Positions 41,306 through 51,082 of a stretch of 64,000 bases of DNA are shown in pieces; positions within the stretch are counted from its first letter, which is position 1, and every line of letters begins with the position of its first letter. Below the pieces are notes generated by a model, which saw only the letters and a program-made list of their open reading frames with translations, did not search any database and was not told where the DNA came from. The stretch covers positions 186,001-250,000 of the forward strand of contig JBCDIZ010000003.1 in the NCBI GenBank assembly GCA_038748365.1. The letters run 5' to 3'. A program made the translations under genes and the position numbers. The stretch comes from Alterisphingorhabdus sp038748365. GTDB lineage: Bacteria > Pseudomonadota > Alphaproteobacteria > Sphingomonadales > Sphingomonadaceae.

Positions 41306-43315
41306 TCACTGACACGCCAGACACTCATCATAATCAGTGCTCTCTGCCGTCGCCAGTTCGACCTGTTTCGGGTCGAGCGTATTGTCGGCTTCCACGCCAC
41401 CGGCGAAACCGGCGCGCTGAACCGATTTGGAGCGCAGATAATAGAGCGACTTGATGCCCAACTCCCAAGCGCGGAAGTGCAGCATCAGCAAATCCCATTT
41501 ATCGACATCGGCCGGGATAAACAGATTGAGCGACTGCGCCTGATCAATATAGGGTGTGCGGTCCGCCGACAGTTCGAGCAGCCAGCGCTGGTCAATCTCG
41601 AAACTGGTCTTGAAGCTCTCTTTTTCTTCCGGCGTCAGGAAATCGAGATGCTGGACGCTGCCGCCCTGCTCAAGGATCGAGTTCCACACATTGTTGCTGT
41701 CCTTGGATTTCTCCTTGAGGATTTTCTCCAGATGCGGGTTCTTGACGATGAAGCTGCCCGAGAGCGTCTTATGGGTGTAGATATTGGCCGGGATCGGCTC
41801 GATACAGGCCGAGGCGCCGCCGCAGATGATCGAGATCGAGGCGGTCGGCGCAATCGCCATTTTGCAGGAGAAGCGCTCCATCACGCCTTGATCGGCAGCG
41901 TCCGGGCATGGGCCGCGCTCCTTGGCGAGCATCATCGAGGCTTCGCTTGCCTTGGCATGGATATGTTTGAAGATTTTCAGGTTCCATGACTTGGCCAGCG
42001 CGCTTTCAAAACCGAGGCCGCGTGCCTGTAGGAAGCTGTGAAAGCCCATCACACCCATGCCGACCGAACGCTCGCGCGATGCGGAATATTTCGCCCGCGC
42101 CATCTCATCGGGTGCGCGGTCAATATAGTCCTGCAACACATTGTCGAGGAAGCGCATAACATCCTCGATAAACATATCATCAACCGACCATTCGTCCCAT
42201 TTTTCAAGGTTCAGCGAGGACAGACAGCATACCGCGGTGCGGTCCTCACCCAGATGGTCGCGGCCTGTAGGCAGAGTGATTTCCGAACACAGGTTGGAGG
42301 TCGAGACCTTCAGGCCCAGATCGCGGTGATGCTTGGGCATCATCCGGTTCACCGTGTCGGAGAAGATAATATAGGGCTCGCCGGTAGCTAGGCGGTTCTC
42401 GACCAGCTTCTGGAACAGCGAACGCGCATCGACGGTGCCGCGCACCTCGCCGGTCTTGGGCGATTTCAGCTCAAACTCGGCACCATCACGCACCGCTTCC
42501 ATAAATTCATCGGTGACAAGAACGCCATGGTGCAGGTTCAATGCCTTACGATTAAAGTCACCCGATGGTTTGCGGATTTCGAGGAATTCCTCAATTTCCG
42601 GATGGTGGATGTCGATATAGCAGGCGGCTGAACCACGACGCAGCGAGCCTTGGGAAATCGCCAGTGTCAGCGAATCCATCACCCGAACGAACGGAATGAT
42701 ACCGCTGGTCTTGCCATTAAGCCCCACCGGCTCACCAATGCCGCGCACGCTGCCCCAATAGGTGCCAATGCCGCCGCCCTTGCTGGCGAGCCAGACATTT
42801 TCATTCCAGGTGTTGACGATGCCATTGAGGCTGTCGTCAACGCTGTTGAGATAACAGCTGATCGGCAGGCCACGACCGGTGCCGCCATTGGAGAGCACCG
42901 GCGTCGCCGGCATAAACCACAAATTAGAGATATAGTCATAAAGCCGCTGCGCATGGTCCTGATCATCGGCATAGGCATCGGCGACGCGGGCGAACAGATC
43001 CTGAAAACTCTCATTCGGCAGCAAATAGCGGTCGCGCAGCGTTTCCTTGCCGAAATCGGTCAGATTATCGTCGCGCGCATCATCGGTCTTGATCTTGAAA
43101 CGGCGTTTATTGACGGTCTTGCTGTCCGGCTGTGCTTTGGCGGACTTGGCTTTAGCCGTTTCAGCCTTAGACGGCGCGACCGTCTCTTCCGGCGTCTCTA
43201 CTGGCCGCTCCATAACCGCGGCATCGGCGCCGCCAGTCTTTTCGGTTTCACTTACCATCTCATCATCCCTGGCCTGATCATCCAGGCTTTCATTTGCTGT
43301 ATCTCTAAAATCCAT
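41306..43315 (-). CDS. nrdA: Ribonucleoside-diphosphate reductase, alpha subunit
   Basis: Catalytic subunit of class I ribonucleotide reductase, 669 residues from MDFRDTANESL, with GAGGGCG just before the ATG. The first 100 residues are disordered (Glu/Lys/Ala-rich), and no ATP-cone is apparent at the N-terminus. Catalytic region signatures are PISCYLNSVDDS, TSNLCSEI, AVCCLSSLN and GSLRRGSAACYIDI. The C-terminal redox pair appears in CLACQ. Lack of the ATP-cone suggests no dATP activity-site inhibition (an inference). Confidence 0.94.
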   Translation of the reverse strand: MDFRDTANESLDDQARDDEMVSETEKTGGADAAVMERPVETPEETVAPSKAETAKAKSAKAQPDSKTVNKRRFKIKTDDARDDNLTDFGKETLRDRYLLPNESFQDLFARVADAYADDQDHAQRLYDYISNLWFMPATPVLSNGGTGRGLPISCYLNSVDDSLNGIVNTWNENVWLASKGGGIGTYWGSVRGIGEPVGLNGKTSGIIPFVRVMDSLTLAISQGSLRRGSAACYIDIHHPEIEEFLEIRKPSGDFNRKALNLHHGVLVTDEFMEAVRDGAEFELKSPKTGEVRGTVDARSLFQKLVENRLATGEPYIIFSDTVNRMMPKHHRDLGLKVSTSNLCSEITLPTGRDHLGEDRTAVCCLSSLNLEKWDEWSVDDMFIEDVMRFLDNVLQDYIDRAPDEMARAKYSASRERSVGMGVMGFHSFLQARGLGFESALAKSWNLKIFKHIHAKASEASMMLAKERGPCPDAADQGVMERFSCKMAIAPTASISIICGGASACIEPIPANIYTHKTLSGSFIVKNPHLEKILKEKSKDSNNVWNSILEQGGSVQHLDFLTPEEKESFKTSFEIDQRWLLELSADRTPYIDQAQSLNLFIPADVDKWDLLMLHFRAWELGIKSLYYLRSKSVQRAGFAGGVEADNTLDPKQVELATAESTDYDECLACQ

Positions 43316-43976
43316 AACGCCCTCGAATGTTCCGTTTTCGTTCGATTCGGGGCGCGAGCGTCCCGAATAGCATTTTGCGATCATTGTCGGGCAAAAACTT
43401 ATCCCCAACACCCTTTTTACCGGCGGCTTGAGGAGGCGCAAAAAAAGTAGTCGCAAAAGCGCTGTGCCCAGCGCCATTGACGATATATGCTCTTTTTCAC
43501 TACCTACTACAAGTTGGTATGCCCCCAACCGCTCTATACCACCTATAGTGCCTGAAATGATTTCAGACGCAAGAGGGTAAATGACAGTTTAACGACTCGG
43601 TTCACCGCAAGCCCGATTCGCTTCGTCGCAGCCATTTCGGAGCAAAGCGCCGCGACGCGTGGATTTAAGCGGCATGCGGAAATCACAAGCGGAAAATGAC
43701 ATTTTTGCGAAATTTTTTTCGCAGCTGTCGAAAACCGGAGTGCAATGATGCACGAAACGCTATCCACAGAGAAATTTTCTATTTTGAAGCCAGTCAATGA
43801 TAGAATTTCACACTGGAAATGGTGCCGCTTGCCCATGATGGCAATATCGGCCAAAGAGCCCGAACTATTTTATCCATCCCGGCACTATATATTCCAGCAC
43901 CTATATCCCCTGACCGTATCGCGCGGCATAGGCACGTGGAAGGTCAAAAGGGAAAATCAAAAGGAGACCGTTTTAA
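43316..43976. other. 661-base intergenic region between divergent nrdA and fumC
   Basis: No supportable gene. It contains the divergent promoters, a small palindrome (TGAAAT-G-ATTTCA near 43553) and a TGCGAAA-TTTT-TTTCGCA hairpin at 43706-43723. An open frame near 43745-44029 overlaps the fumC start and looks like chance. I could not identify clear NrdR boxes by eye. Confidence 0.5.
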
Positions 43977-45386
43977 ATGGCAACAGAACAGCATGGCGAA
44001 ACCCGTATGGAAAGCGATTCCATTGGTGAGATAGCGGTCCCCGCGGCCAGCTATTGGGGTGCACAGACGCAACGCAGCCTGAAAAACTTTGCCATTGGCA
44101 CCGAGAAAATGCCCGCGCCGCTGGTGCGTGCGCTGGGTATTCAGAAGAAATCGGCGGCGCTGGCCAATATGGAACTGGGCGTGCTCGATGAAAAGCTGGG
44201 CAAGGCAATTATTGCCGCTGCTGATGAGGTGATTGACGGTACGCTGGCCGACCAATTCCCGCTGGCGGTGTGGCAGACCGGTTCCGGCACCCAGAGCAAT
44301 ATGAACAGTAATGAGGTGATTGCCGGGCGTGCCAATGAAGCGCTGAGCGGCAGCCGTGGTGGCAAGAGCCCAGTCCACCCCAATGATCATTGCAATATGG
44401 GCCAGTCGTCGAACGACACCTTCCCCACTGCGATGCATATCGCCGCGGTCAGTGAAGTGCACGGCCTGTTGCTGCCAGCGCTGGAGCATCTGCACGGCGC
44501 GCTTGCGGCAAAAGCGGATGCCTTCAAGGATATCGTCAAAATCGGTCGCACCCATATGCAGGATGCGACACCGCTGACGCTGGGTCAGGAATTTTCCGGC
44601 TATGCGCAGCAGATCGCCTATGGCGTTGAGCGGGTGAAAAATACCCTGCCGCGCCTTTCTGAGCTGGCACAGGGTGGCACTGCTGTCGGCACCGGCATTA
44701 ACTCCAAGACCGGGTTTGCCGAAAAATTCGTCACCCATGTCAGCGCCATTACCGGGCTTCCCTTCACCAGCGCGCCGAACAAGTTTGAAGCGCTGGCGGC
44801 GCATGATGCATTGGTCGAAACCTCGGGTGCGCTGAATGTGCTCGCCAGCAGCCTGATGAAGATCGCCAATGATATCCGCCTGCTCGGCTCCGGCCCGCGC
44901 TGCGGCATTGGCGAGATTGCCCTGCCCGCCAATGAGCCGGGTTCCTCGATCATGCCGGGCAAGGTCAACCCGACCCAGTGCGAGGCGCTGACCATGGTGT
45001 GCGCTCAGGTGATGGGCAATCATGTTGCCGTCACCGTCGCCGGATCGAACGGCCATTTTGAGCTCAACGTGTTCAAGCCGGTTATGATCTATAATGTGCT
45101 GCAATCGATCCGCCTGATCGCCGATGCCTGCACCAGCTTCACCGATAATTGCGTTAGCGGCATCACCGCCAATGAGGACCGCATCGCGACGCTGCTCAAC
45201 GAAAGCCTGATGTTGGTGACCGCACTCAACCCGCATATCGGCTATGACAATGCCGCCAAGATCGCCAAAAAGGCGCATACGGATGGCACCACATTGAAGG
45301 ACGCTGCACTGGCGCTGGAACTGCTGACCGAAGAGCAGTTTGCCGAATGGGTGGTGCCCGGCGATATGATCAAGCCGAGGGATTAA
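43977..45386 (+). CDS. fumC: Fumarate hydratase class II
   Basis: Iron-independent TCA-cycle fumarase, 469 residues. Superfamily signature GSSIMPGKVNPTQCE; active-site regions TGSGTQSNMNSNEV, NDHCNMGQSSND and GRTHMQDATPLTLGQEF. AAAGGAGA lies before the ATG. Its end runs into a nested inverted-repeat element. Argininosuccinate and adenylosuccinate lyases share the fold but lack this arrangement of motifs. Confidence 0.96.
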   Translation: MATEQHGETRMESDSIGEIAVPAASYWGAQTQRSLKNFAIGTEKMPAPLVRALGIQKKSAALANMELGVLDEKLGKAIIAAADEVIDGTLADQFPLAVWQTGSGTQSNMNSNEVIAGRANEALSGSRGGKSPVHPNDHCNMGQSSNDTFPTAMHIAAVSEVHGLLLPALEHLHGALAAKADAFKDIVKIGRTHMQDATPLTLGQEFSGYAQQIAYGVERVKNTLPRLSELAQGGTAVGTGINSKTGFAEKFVTHVSAITGLPFTSAPNKFEALAAHDALVETSGALNVLASSLMKIANDIRLLGSGPRCGIGEIALPANEPGSSIMPGKVNPTQCEALTMVCAQVMGNHVAVTVAGSNGHFELNVFKPVMIYNVLQSIRLIADACTSFTDNCVSGITANEDRIATLLNESLMLVTALNPHIGYDNAAKIAKKAHTDGTTLKDAALALELLTEEQFAEWVVPGDMIKPRD

Positions 45387-45583
45387 ATCCTCCCCGCAAT
45401 CGGGGAGGGGAACCAGCTGTAGCCTTGGCGAAAGCTGGTGGAGGGGCACCCTCGGCATGGCACATTAGATGCAATAATCCGCCATCACGCATCATTAAGG
45501 CCGCGACTTCCCTTCGAATATCGCCCCAGAGGCCTGTGCCCCTTCACCGTCTACGACGATTCCTCTCCCCCAAGGGGAGGATT
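45386..45583. repeat. 198-bp nested inverted-repeat element after fumC
   Basis: Outer arms AATCCTCCCC and GGGGAGGATT; inner arms GGTGGAGGGGCAC and GTGCCCCTTCACC (12 of 13 pair). The centre has no coding potential. Its form, with arms nested at two levels, suggests a non-autonomous mobile element remnant. It may also serve as the fumC terminator. Confidence 0.6.
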
Positions 45584-45592
45584 CAAATAAAC

Positions 45593-45632
45593 GATCAAAT
45601 CGATTAAAAATTATCATAAAATTGATTGGATC
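45593..45632. promoter_or_regulatory. Inverted repeat upstream of katG, candidate peroxide operator
   Basis: GATCAAATCGATT and AATTGATTGGATC are near-complements (11 of 13) in an AT-rich stretch about 75 bases before the katG start. It could be an OxyR- or Fur-type site, but I see no classic four-part OxyR motif. Confidence 0.45.
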
Positions 45633-45704
45633 GATAAATCGACTCATGCGATATAGTTAGCATTACAAAGTTCTACCCCTCAAATAGCGACTGGAGAGAC
45701 GCAC

Positions 45705-47876
45705 ATGAATGAACAGAGCAAATGCCCGATGCACGCCAGCACCAGTGTCGAAGCACTGGTGGGGCATATGACCAACCAGCTTTGGTGGCCGAATAATCTC
45801 GACCTGACACCACTCAAGGCTAATCACCCAGCCAACGATCCGGAAGGCGCGGATTTTGACTATGGCGAGGCGTTTGAGAGCCTCGATCTGGAAGCGGTGC
45901 GTCAAGACATTTTCGCGCTGATGACCGACTCGCAGGACTGGTGGCCCGCCGATTATGGCCATTATGGTCCGCTGTTCATTCGTATGGCGTGGCACGCAGC
46001 CGGCACTTATCGCACCTTTGATGGTCGCGGTGGCGCTGGCACCGGGCAGCAGCGTTTTGCGCCGCTCAATAGCTGGCCCGATAATGCCAATCTCGACAAG
46101 GCGCGGCTTTTGCTGCAGCCGATCAAGCAGAAATATGGCGCCAAGCTGAGCTGGGCCGATCTGCTGGTCTTTGCCGGCAATTGCGCGATTGAACATATGG
46201 GCCTGAAACCCTTCGGTTTTGGCGGCGGCCGTGCCGATGTCTGGGAACCGGAAGAGGTCAATTGGGGCCCGGAAGCCGAATGGATGGGAGAGGACCGCTT
46301 TGTCGGTGATCGCGAACTGATCGATCCGCTGGGCGCGGTGCATATGGGGCTGATCTACGTCAATCCCGAAGGCCCGTCCGGCCAGCCTGACCCGGCGCGC
46401 TCGGCGCATGATATCCGCACCACCTTTGCCCGCATGGCAATGAATGACGAGGAAACCGTCGCGCTGACCGCTGGTGGCCACACATTCGGCAAGGCGCATG
46501 GTGCAGGCGATGACAGCCTGGTCGGCCCGGAGCCGGAAGGCGCGGACATGGCCGCCATGGGCATGGGCTGGATCAGCAGCCATGGCTCGGGCAAGGGCGA
46601 TGATGCTATCACCAGCGGTATTGAAGGACCATGGACGCCGACGCCGAACAAGTGGAACAATGAATATTTCGAGGTTCTACTCGGCTATGAGTGGGAGCTG
46701 ACCAAAAGCCCCGCCGGTGCCAATCAATGGACGCCAAAGGCCGGTCAGGGCGCACCCGAAGCGCCGATGGCGCATGATGCGAGCAAGACGCAGGCGCTGA
46801 TGATGACCACCGCCGATATGGCGATGAAGGTCGATCCGGATTATCGCAAAATCTCCGAGCGCTTCCGCGACAATCCCGATCAATTGGCCGATGCTTTTGC
46901 CCGTGCATGGTTCAAGCTGACACACCGCGATATGGGCCCGAAAGTTCGCTACAAGGGTAATGAAGTCCCGGCTGAAGACCTGATCTGGCAGGATCCGGTT
47001 CCGGCAGCAAACGGCTATACGCTCAGCGATGCGGATATCGCGACACTGAAACAGTCGATCCTCGACACCGGACTATCGGTGCAGCGTCTGGTTGCTACCG
47101 CCTGGGCCTCAGCCTCGACCTATCGCAAGACCGACCATCGCGGCGGCGCCAATGGTGCGCGTATTCGCCTCGCCCCGCAAAAGGACTGGCGCGTCAATGA
47201 GCCGGCAGAACTGGCCAAGGCGCTGACTGCTCTGGAAGGCATACAGTCTGGCTTCGGCAAGCCTGTCTCCATGGCTGATCTGATCGTGCTTGGCGGCTGC
47301 GCGGCGATTGAGAAGGCGGCGAGTGATGCCGGTCATGACATCACCGTACCCTTCACCCCGGGCCGCACCGATGCCAGCGACGAGCATACCGATGCCGACA
47401 GCTTCATGCCGCTTGAGCCACGCGTTGACGGCTTCCGCAACTTCTCCAGCGGCACGCTGATGCGTCCGGTTGAGGCGTTGCTGGTCGAGCGTGCGGAATT
47501 TCTGGGTCTGTCGATTCCGGAAATGACGGCGTTGCTCGGCGGTCTGCGCGGCATCAATATCAATGCCGAAGGTTCTTCGCACGGCGTGTTCACTGACCGT
47601 GAAGGCCAGTTGACCAACGACTTCTTCCGCAATGTCATTGATCTGGGCACCCGCTGGGGAGCTCAGTCGGACGCAGAGGACTCGTTCACCGGCTATGACC
47701 GGACCAGCGGTGCGGAGAAATGGACCGGCACCCGTGTCGACCTGATCTTCGGCTCCAACTCAGAGCTGCGCGCACAGGCAGAAGCCTTTGCCAGCGATGA
47801 TGCCATGCCCCGCTTCCTAAGCACCTTTGTCGCCGCATGGGACAAGGTAATGAACGCGGACCGCTTCGACGTATAA
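45705..47876 (+). CDS. katG: Catalase-peroxidase
   Basis: Haem enzyme that removes H2O2, 723 residues of the two-domain type. The N-domain holds the distal R-x2-W-H (IRMAWHAAGTYR) and the proximal His in LTAGGHTFGKAHG. GLIYVNPEG supplies the tyrosine of the Met-Tyr-Trp cross-link. The C-domain starts near residue 430 with VATAWASASTYRKTDHRGG, the decayed duplicate. GGAGAG precedes the ATG. A strong terminator follows. Regulation by peroxide is likely from an upstream inverted repeat. Confidence 0.97.
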   Translation: MNEQSKCPMHASTSVEALVGHMTNQLWWPNNLDLTPLKANHPANDPEGADFDYGEAFESLDLEAVRQDIFALMTDSQDWWPADYGHYGPLFIRMAWHAAGTYRTFDGRGGAGTGQQRFAPLNSWPDNANLDKARLLLQPIKQKYGAKLSWADLLVFAGNCAIEHMGLKPFGFGGGRADVWEPEEVNWGPEAEWMGEDRFVGDRELIDPLGAVHMGLIYVNPEGPSGQPDPARSAHDIRTTFARMAMNDEETVALTAGGHTFGKAHGAGDDSLVGPEPEGADMAAMGMGWISSHGSGKGDDAITSGIEGPWTPTPNKWNNEYFEVLLGYEWELTKSPAGANQWTPKAGQGAPEAPMAHDASKTQALMMTTADMAMKVDPDYRKISERFRDNPDQLADAFARAWFKLTHRDMGPKVRYKGNEVPAEDLIWQDPVPAANGYTLSDADIATLKQSILDTGLSVQRLVATAWASASTYRKTDHRGGANGARIRLAPQKDWRVNEPAELAKALTALEGIQSGFGKPVSMADLIVLGGCAAIEKAASDAGHDITVPFTPGRTDASDEHTDADSFMPLEPRVDGFRNFSSGTLMRPVEALLVERAEFLGLSIPEMTALLGGLRGININAEGSSHGVFTDREGQLTNDFFRNVIDLGTRWGAQSDAEDSFTGYDRTSGAEKWTGTRVDLIFGSNSELRAQAEAFASDDAMPRFLSTFVAAWDKVMNADRFDV

Positions 47877-47904
47877 CTCCCCTCTTCACGTCAAAGCGAA
47901 ACGG

Positions 47905-47940
47905 AAAAGGGCGCCCTCGCAAGGGGCGCCCTTTTTTGTT
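47905..47940 (+). terminator. Strong terminator after katG
   Basis: AAGGGCGCCC and GGGCGCCCTT form a GC-rich stem around a short loop (TCGCAAG) and are followed by TTTTTTGTT. It is a textbook intrinsic terminator. Confidence 0.85.
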
Positions 47941-47953
47941 GGGGGTAAGTGGA

Positions 47954-48316
47954 TCATCTGATCTCGGTTATCTTGATGGCGTAATCATAAGCCCAATCGA
48001 CACAGATAATTTCCGAGTCCGTTTCACATCCAACGTACTCGATAGTCCCCGTGATACATGCTGATTTGCGAGATTTGTAATGGCGTAGAACGAGAGGTGC
48101 GTTCTCTTCTGTAGACCAGATAGAGAGGCCGTGATCTTCATTCCGTGAAGAATAAATGTTCGATGTTCCACCCAAACGACCGCAGACCTCGACCTTCTGT
48201 CCTTTGAAGCTGGCTGGCGTCTGGAAGACAGCTGCATGATCCTTGGAAGTAATAGTCGCGCAGCCAGCTCCTGGCAGGGCCATTGAGATCAAAACCAAAA
48301 TACTCACCGCGCGCAT
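47954..48316 (-). CDS. Small lipoprotein of unknown function
   Basis: 120 residues. Signal peptide with lipobox LPGAGC (Cys about residue 19) from the ATG reading MRAVSILVLIS. The mature part has VEVCGRLGG, an OB-like strand pattern, and three further cysteines (KSACITG, VGCETD, EIICVD). AT-richer than neighbouring genes. It sits between katG and a divergent TetR regulator. No family recognised; membrane-attached and periplasmic by inference. Confidence 0.68.
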   Translation of the reverse strand: MRAVSILVLISMALPGAGCATITSKDHAAVFQTPASFKGQKVEVCGRLGGTSNIYSSRNEDHGLSIWSTEENAPLVLRHYKSRKSACITGTIEYVGCETDSEIICVDWAYDYAIKITEIR

Positions 48317-48439
48317 CTTTAGAAACAAGCACAGCCTGAGGTTGTCTGCAAGTAAGCCAGAAGCAAAGTACCTCAGCACGAACGGGGTACTGAAGCCCTT
48401 ATTTGACAACCCACATCAAAAAGCATAATCACCATTATT

Positions 48440-49000
48440 ATGTTATCCGAATCGCTCCCCGAAAAGGCGCAGGCCATTGCCGCTGCCGCCATTGATGCCA
48501 TTCATGAGAAAGGGCTCGATCGCTTCAAGCTCACCGATGTCGCGCGCAAGGCTGGGGTGACCACCGGCGCGGTCACTTATTATTTTGAGGACAAGGATGC
48601 GCTGCTGATGGCGGCGTTTAACGCCTCATGGCAGCGGCTGTTCGCGCAGGTCGAAGCCTATGAACATGGCTGGCGGCTGGAGCGCTTTATCAACTCGCTA
48701 CCGACCAGTGAGGACAGGCAACGCAGTTGGAGCGTCTGGCTCGCCTTTTGTGGCCGGGCGCAGACGTCGGAAGCGATCAACGAACATTATCGGCTTTACT
48801 ATGCCCGGCTGGAAACGCTGCTGCTCGAATCCATCGAGCGCAAGGATGCCGAAGCAGCGCGGCATGATATCCGCGCCGTGATCGCGGCGATGGACGGTAT
48901 CGGTCTCTGCGCCACGCTGCACCCGGAATTATGGCCCGCCGAACGCCAACAGCAATGCCTGAGCGAGATGCTGGGCCATTTGTTCCCTGACGAGAGATAA
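48440..49000 (+). CDS. TetR/AcrR family transcriptional regulator
   Basis: 186 residues. The N-terminal HTH (AAAIDAIHEKGLDRFKLTDVA, KAGVTTGAVTYYFEDKDALL) is followed by a helical ligand domain. It resembles BetI-type regulators in its C-terminal half (TetR_C_6-like). Only 15 bases separate it from the dioxygenase gene, so it probably controls that gene and the pathway around it. The ligand is unknown. Confidence 0.9.
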   Translation: MLSESLPEKAQAIAAAAIDAIHEKGLDRFKLTDVARKAGVTTGAVTYYFEDKDALLMAAFNASWQRLFAQVEAYEHGWRLERFINSLPTSEDRQRSWSVWLAFCGRAQTSEAINEHYRLYYARLETLLLESIERKDAEAARHDIRAVIAAMDGIGLCATLHPELWPAERQQQCLSEMLGHLFPDER

Positions 49001-49024
49001 CCACAACAGGAGAGGATGCCCCCA

Positions 49025-49870
49025 ATGACTATAGCGACCACAACACGACCCAAGCTCACCTATCTCCCAGCCACTGCCAGCACCGATGCTATCCATGAAG
49101 CGCTGCAACGCGACGCTGCCGTGATTGTCGAGGATGTGCTCTCCGCTGGTCAGCTCCCTACGATCCGCGAAGAACTGGCCCCCTATCTTGGCGCAACCGC
49201 GCAGGGTGCAGATGATTTCAGCGGTTTTCAGACGCAGCGCATGGGTGCTTTACTGGCCCGCTCACCCGCCTGTCGCGAACTAGCGCTTGATCCGATCGTC
49301 AATGCCATGTGCGCCCAGTTTCTCGGCCCCTATTGCGACAATTATCAGCTGCATTTCACCCAGGCGATCAGCATCGGCCCCGGCGAAAGCGCCCAGCCGC
49401 TCCACCGCGACCGTGGCCTGTGGGGTGGCTATATTCCGCGTCGTATAGAGACCCAGCTTAGCACTATCTGGGCGATCACCGAATTTACCGAAGAAAATGG
49501 CGCGACGCAGCTGGTGCCTGGATCACAGACATGGGACGCAAGGCGCGAGGCCGAGCCGCACGAAATTGTGCCCGCAGAGATGAAACCCGGATCGGTGTTG
49601 ATCTATTCGGGCACCGTCATCCATGGCGGCGGCGCCAACCGGACCCAGCAAAACCGGCTCGGCGTGCTGATCCATTATGCACTCAACTGGCTGCGTCAGG
49701 AGGAAAACCAATATCTCTCCTGCCCGCCAGAAATCGCCAAAGACTTATCCCCCGAGTTACGCGACTTGATCGGCTATTCGCGCGGCGGCCCGACACTGGG
49801 CTTCTACTCCACCCCCGGCAAACCCGGCGAAGGCCATGAGCTCGCTGATCCGAGGATGTTGTTTCAATAG
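49025..49870 (+). CDS. Phytanoyl-CoA dioxygenase family protein
   Basis: Fe(II)/2-oxoglutarate-dependent dioxygenase of the PhyH group, about 281 residues. Metal ligands are H-x-D in QPLHRDRGLWGG and the distal His in GTVIHGGGANRT; the Arg for 2-oxoglutarate lies in NRTQQNRLG. The ATG reading MTIATTTR (an ATG three codons earlier is possible) follows GGAGAGG. It forms a unit with the TetR regulator. Its neighbour is an SDR enzyme on the opposite strand, convergent. The substrate, probably a lipid or terpenoid, is not known. Confidence 0.9.
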   Translation: MTIATTTRPKLTYLPATASTDAIHEALQRDAAVIVEDVLSAGQLPTIREELAPYLGATAQGADDFSGFQTQRMGALLARSPACRELALDPIVNAMCAQFLGPYCDNYQLHFTQAISIGPGESAQPLHRDRGLWGGYIPRRIETQLSTIWAITEFTEENGATQLVPGSQTWDARREAEPHEIVPAEMKPGSVLIYSGTVIHGGGANRTQQNRLGVLIHYALNWLRQEENQYLSCPPEIAKDLSPELRDLIGYSRGGPTLGFYSTPGKPGEGHELADPRMLFQ

Positions 49871-49875
49871 CGCGC

Positions 49876-50694
49876 TTATTGCCCGCCAGCCGGCTGCATC
49901 TTCGCAAAGGCAAGCTGCACATCATATTCCGCATCGCCGTCATAGCGCGGCGCATAGCGGTCAAAGGCGGCATAGACCGCATCCCAGCGTTCGCGCATGC
50001 GTTCGACATTATAGGCGTGGCTGACGCAGTAGAATTCGCCCACAAGCAACTGCGGCACGATGATGTCAGCAAACTGGTCGGCGGGCATGGCGAGATCCTG
50101 CGCCCAGTCGGTCAGTTCGGACTGTACCCAGCCGGGCATGATAACCCCGGTGGTGATATTCTCCGGCGCATCGCGGCGCATCACTTCCATCAGGCCGAGC
50201 ACCGCATGTTTGCTAGCGACATAGGCGCTGCCGGTCATCGGGATGGCGTTGAACAGCGCGTTTTCCGAGGCCACGGCATAGACCGCGCCGGGCTGGCCAT
50301 CTGCGACCATGCGCTTGCCAAATTCGCTTATGCCGCTCCACACTCCCCAGAAATTGACCTCGAACAGCGCCCGCGCCTCGGCCATATCCATATCAAAGGC
50401 GAACTGCCGCCCGCCGCCAACGCCGGCGTTGGCGATAAACATGTCTGCACGGCCATTCTCGCGCCAGGCAAAATCAGCCAGTGCCGTCATATCATCGGCT
50501 TTGGTGACATCGCCCACCAGATATTTCGCATCGACACTCGCTTCGCCGAGCGCCTCACACGCCTGTTGCAGCCGACTCTCACGCGGCTCGCAGAGGATTA
50601 TCCGCGCGCCTTCCGCGCCCAGCCGCTTCGCCAGCGCAAAGCCCAGACCCGTCGCGCCGCCGGTTATCACTATTGTTTTGCCTTGCACATCCAT
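49876..50694 (-). CDS. SDR family NAD(P)-dependent oxidoreductase
   Basis: 272-residue short-chain dehydrogenase. Cofactor loop TGGATGLGFALAKRLG, NAGVGGG, catalytic Ser in AMPMTGSAY-type region and Y-x3-K in YVASKHAVLG. The Asp-lacking sequence after beta-2 (CEPRESRL) suggests NAD(P) preference is not settled. It ends five bases from the dioxygenase stop, convergent. Both may serve the same catabolic route, an inference from position. Confidence 0.9.
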   Translation of the reverse strand: MDVQGKTIVITGGATGLGFALAKRLGAEGARIILCEPRESRLQQACEALGEASVDAKYLVGDVTKADDMTALADFAWRENGRADMFIANAGVGGGRQFAFDMDMAEARALFEVNFWGVWSGISEFGKRMVADGQPGAVYAVASENALFNAIPMTGSAYVASKHAVLGLMEVMRRDAPENITTGVIMPGWVQSELTDWAQDLAMPADQFADIIVPQLLVGEFYCVSHAYNVERMRERWDAVYAAFDRYAPRYDGDAEYDVQLAFAKMQPAGGQ

Positions 50695-50786
50695 TGCCTC
50701 TCTCCTCTCTGTCGCTGCCTTTGTGCGATATTGTCTCTTATGCGCGCGACCTTTGCAATTGTCCGCAATCAGCCTATCTCACCCTA

Positions 50787-51059
50787 ATGATCCCGATCAT
50801 CCTGATGTTTTTCCTCGGCATTGCCAATTTCGCCATGCACAAAGCGGTGATGGAGTCCGGTCATCCGGCGATCCAGTCGACACGCGTCGCGTTCGACCGC
50901 GCCACCGGCGGCTGGGGCGGCTATGCGCTGGAATATACCATATTGCTGGCGGCAATGAGCTTTGTGCATGTCGGCTATATGGCCGCGCTGGGGGCGTATC
51001 TTGGTTATACCTGCCTCAATGGCGTGGCGGCTTGGATTTTGCTCAAAGGCCGAATGTAA
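50787..51059 (+). CDS. Small membrane protein of unknown function
   Basis: 90 residues, two or three hydrophobic segments (PIILMFFLGIANFAMHKAV; TILLAAMSFVHVGYMAALGA; LNGVAAWILL) with a charged loop TRVAFDRATGGWGG. The true start is the ATG of MIPIILMF; the frame upstream has no family sense. It is divergent from the SDR gene. No known family recognised. Confidence 0.68.
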   Translation: MIPIILMFFLGIANFAMHKAVMESGHPAIQSTRVAFDRATGGWGGYALEYTILLAAMSFVHVGYMAALGAYLGYTCLNGVAAWILLKGRM

Positions 51060-51082
51060 GGCGGGGCTTGTGCCCGGTTTCG

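Noticed and set aside
43745..44029. Short open frame between nrdA and fumC
   Set aside because: It overlaps the fumC start, lacks a ribosome site, and has no conserved look.
43945..45458. Long open frame antisense to fumC
   Set aside because: Composition follows the complementary strand of a conserved fumarase, with no start signal or homology-like motifs.
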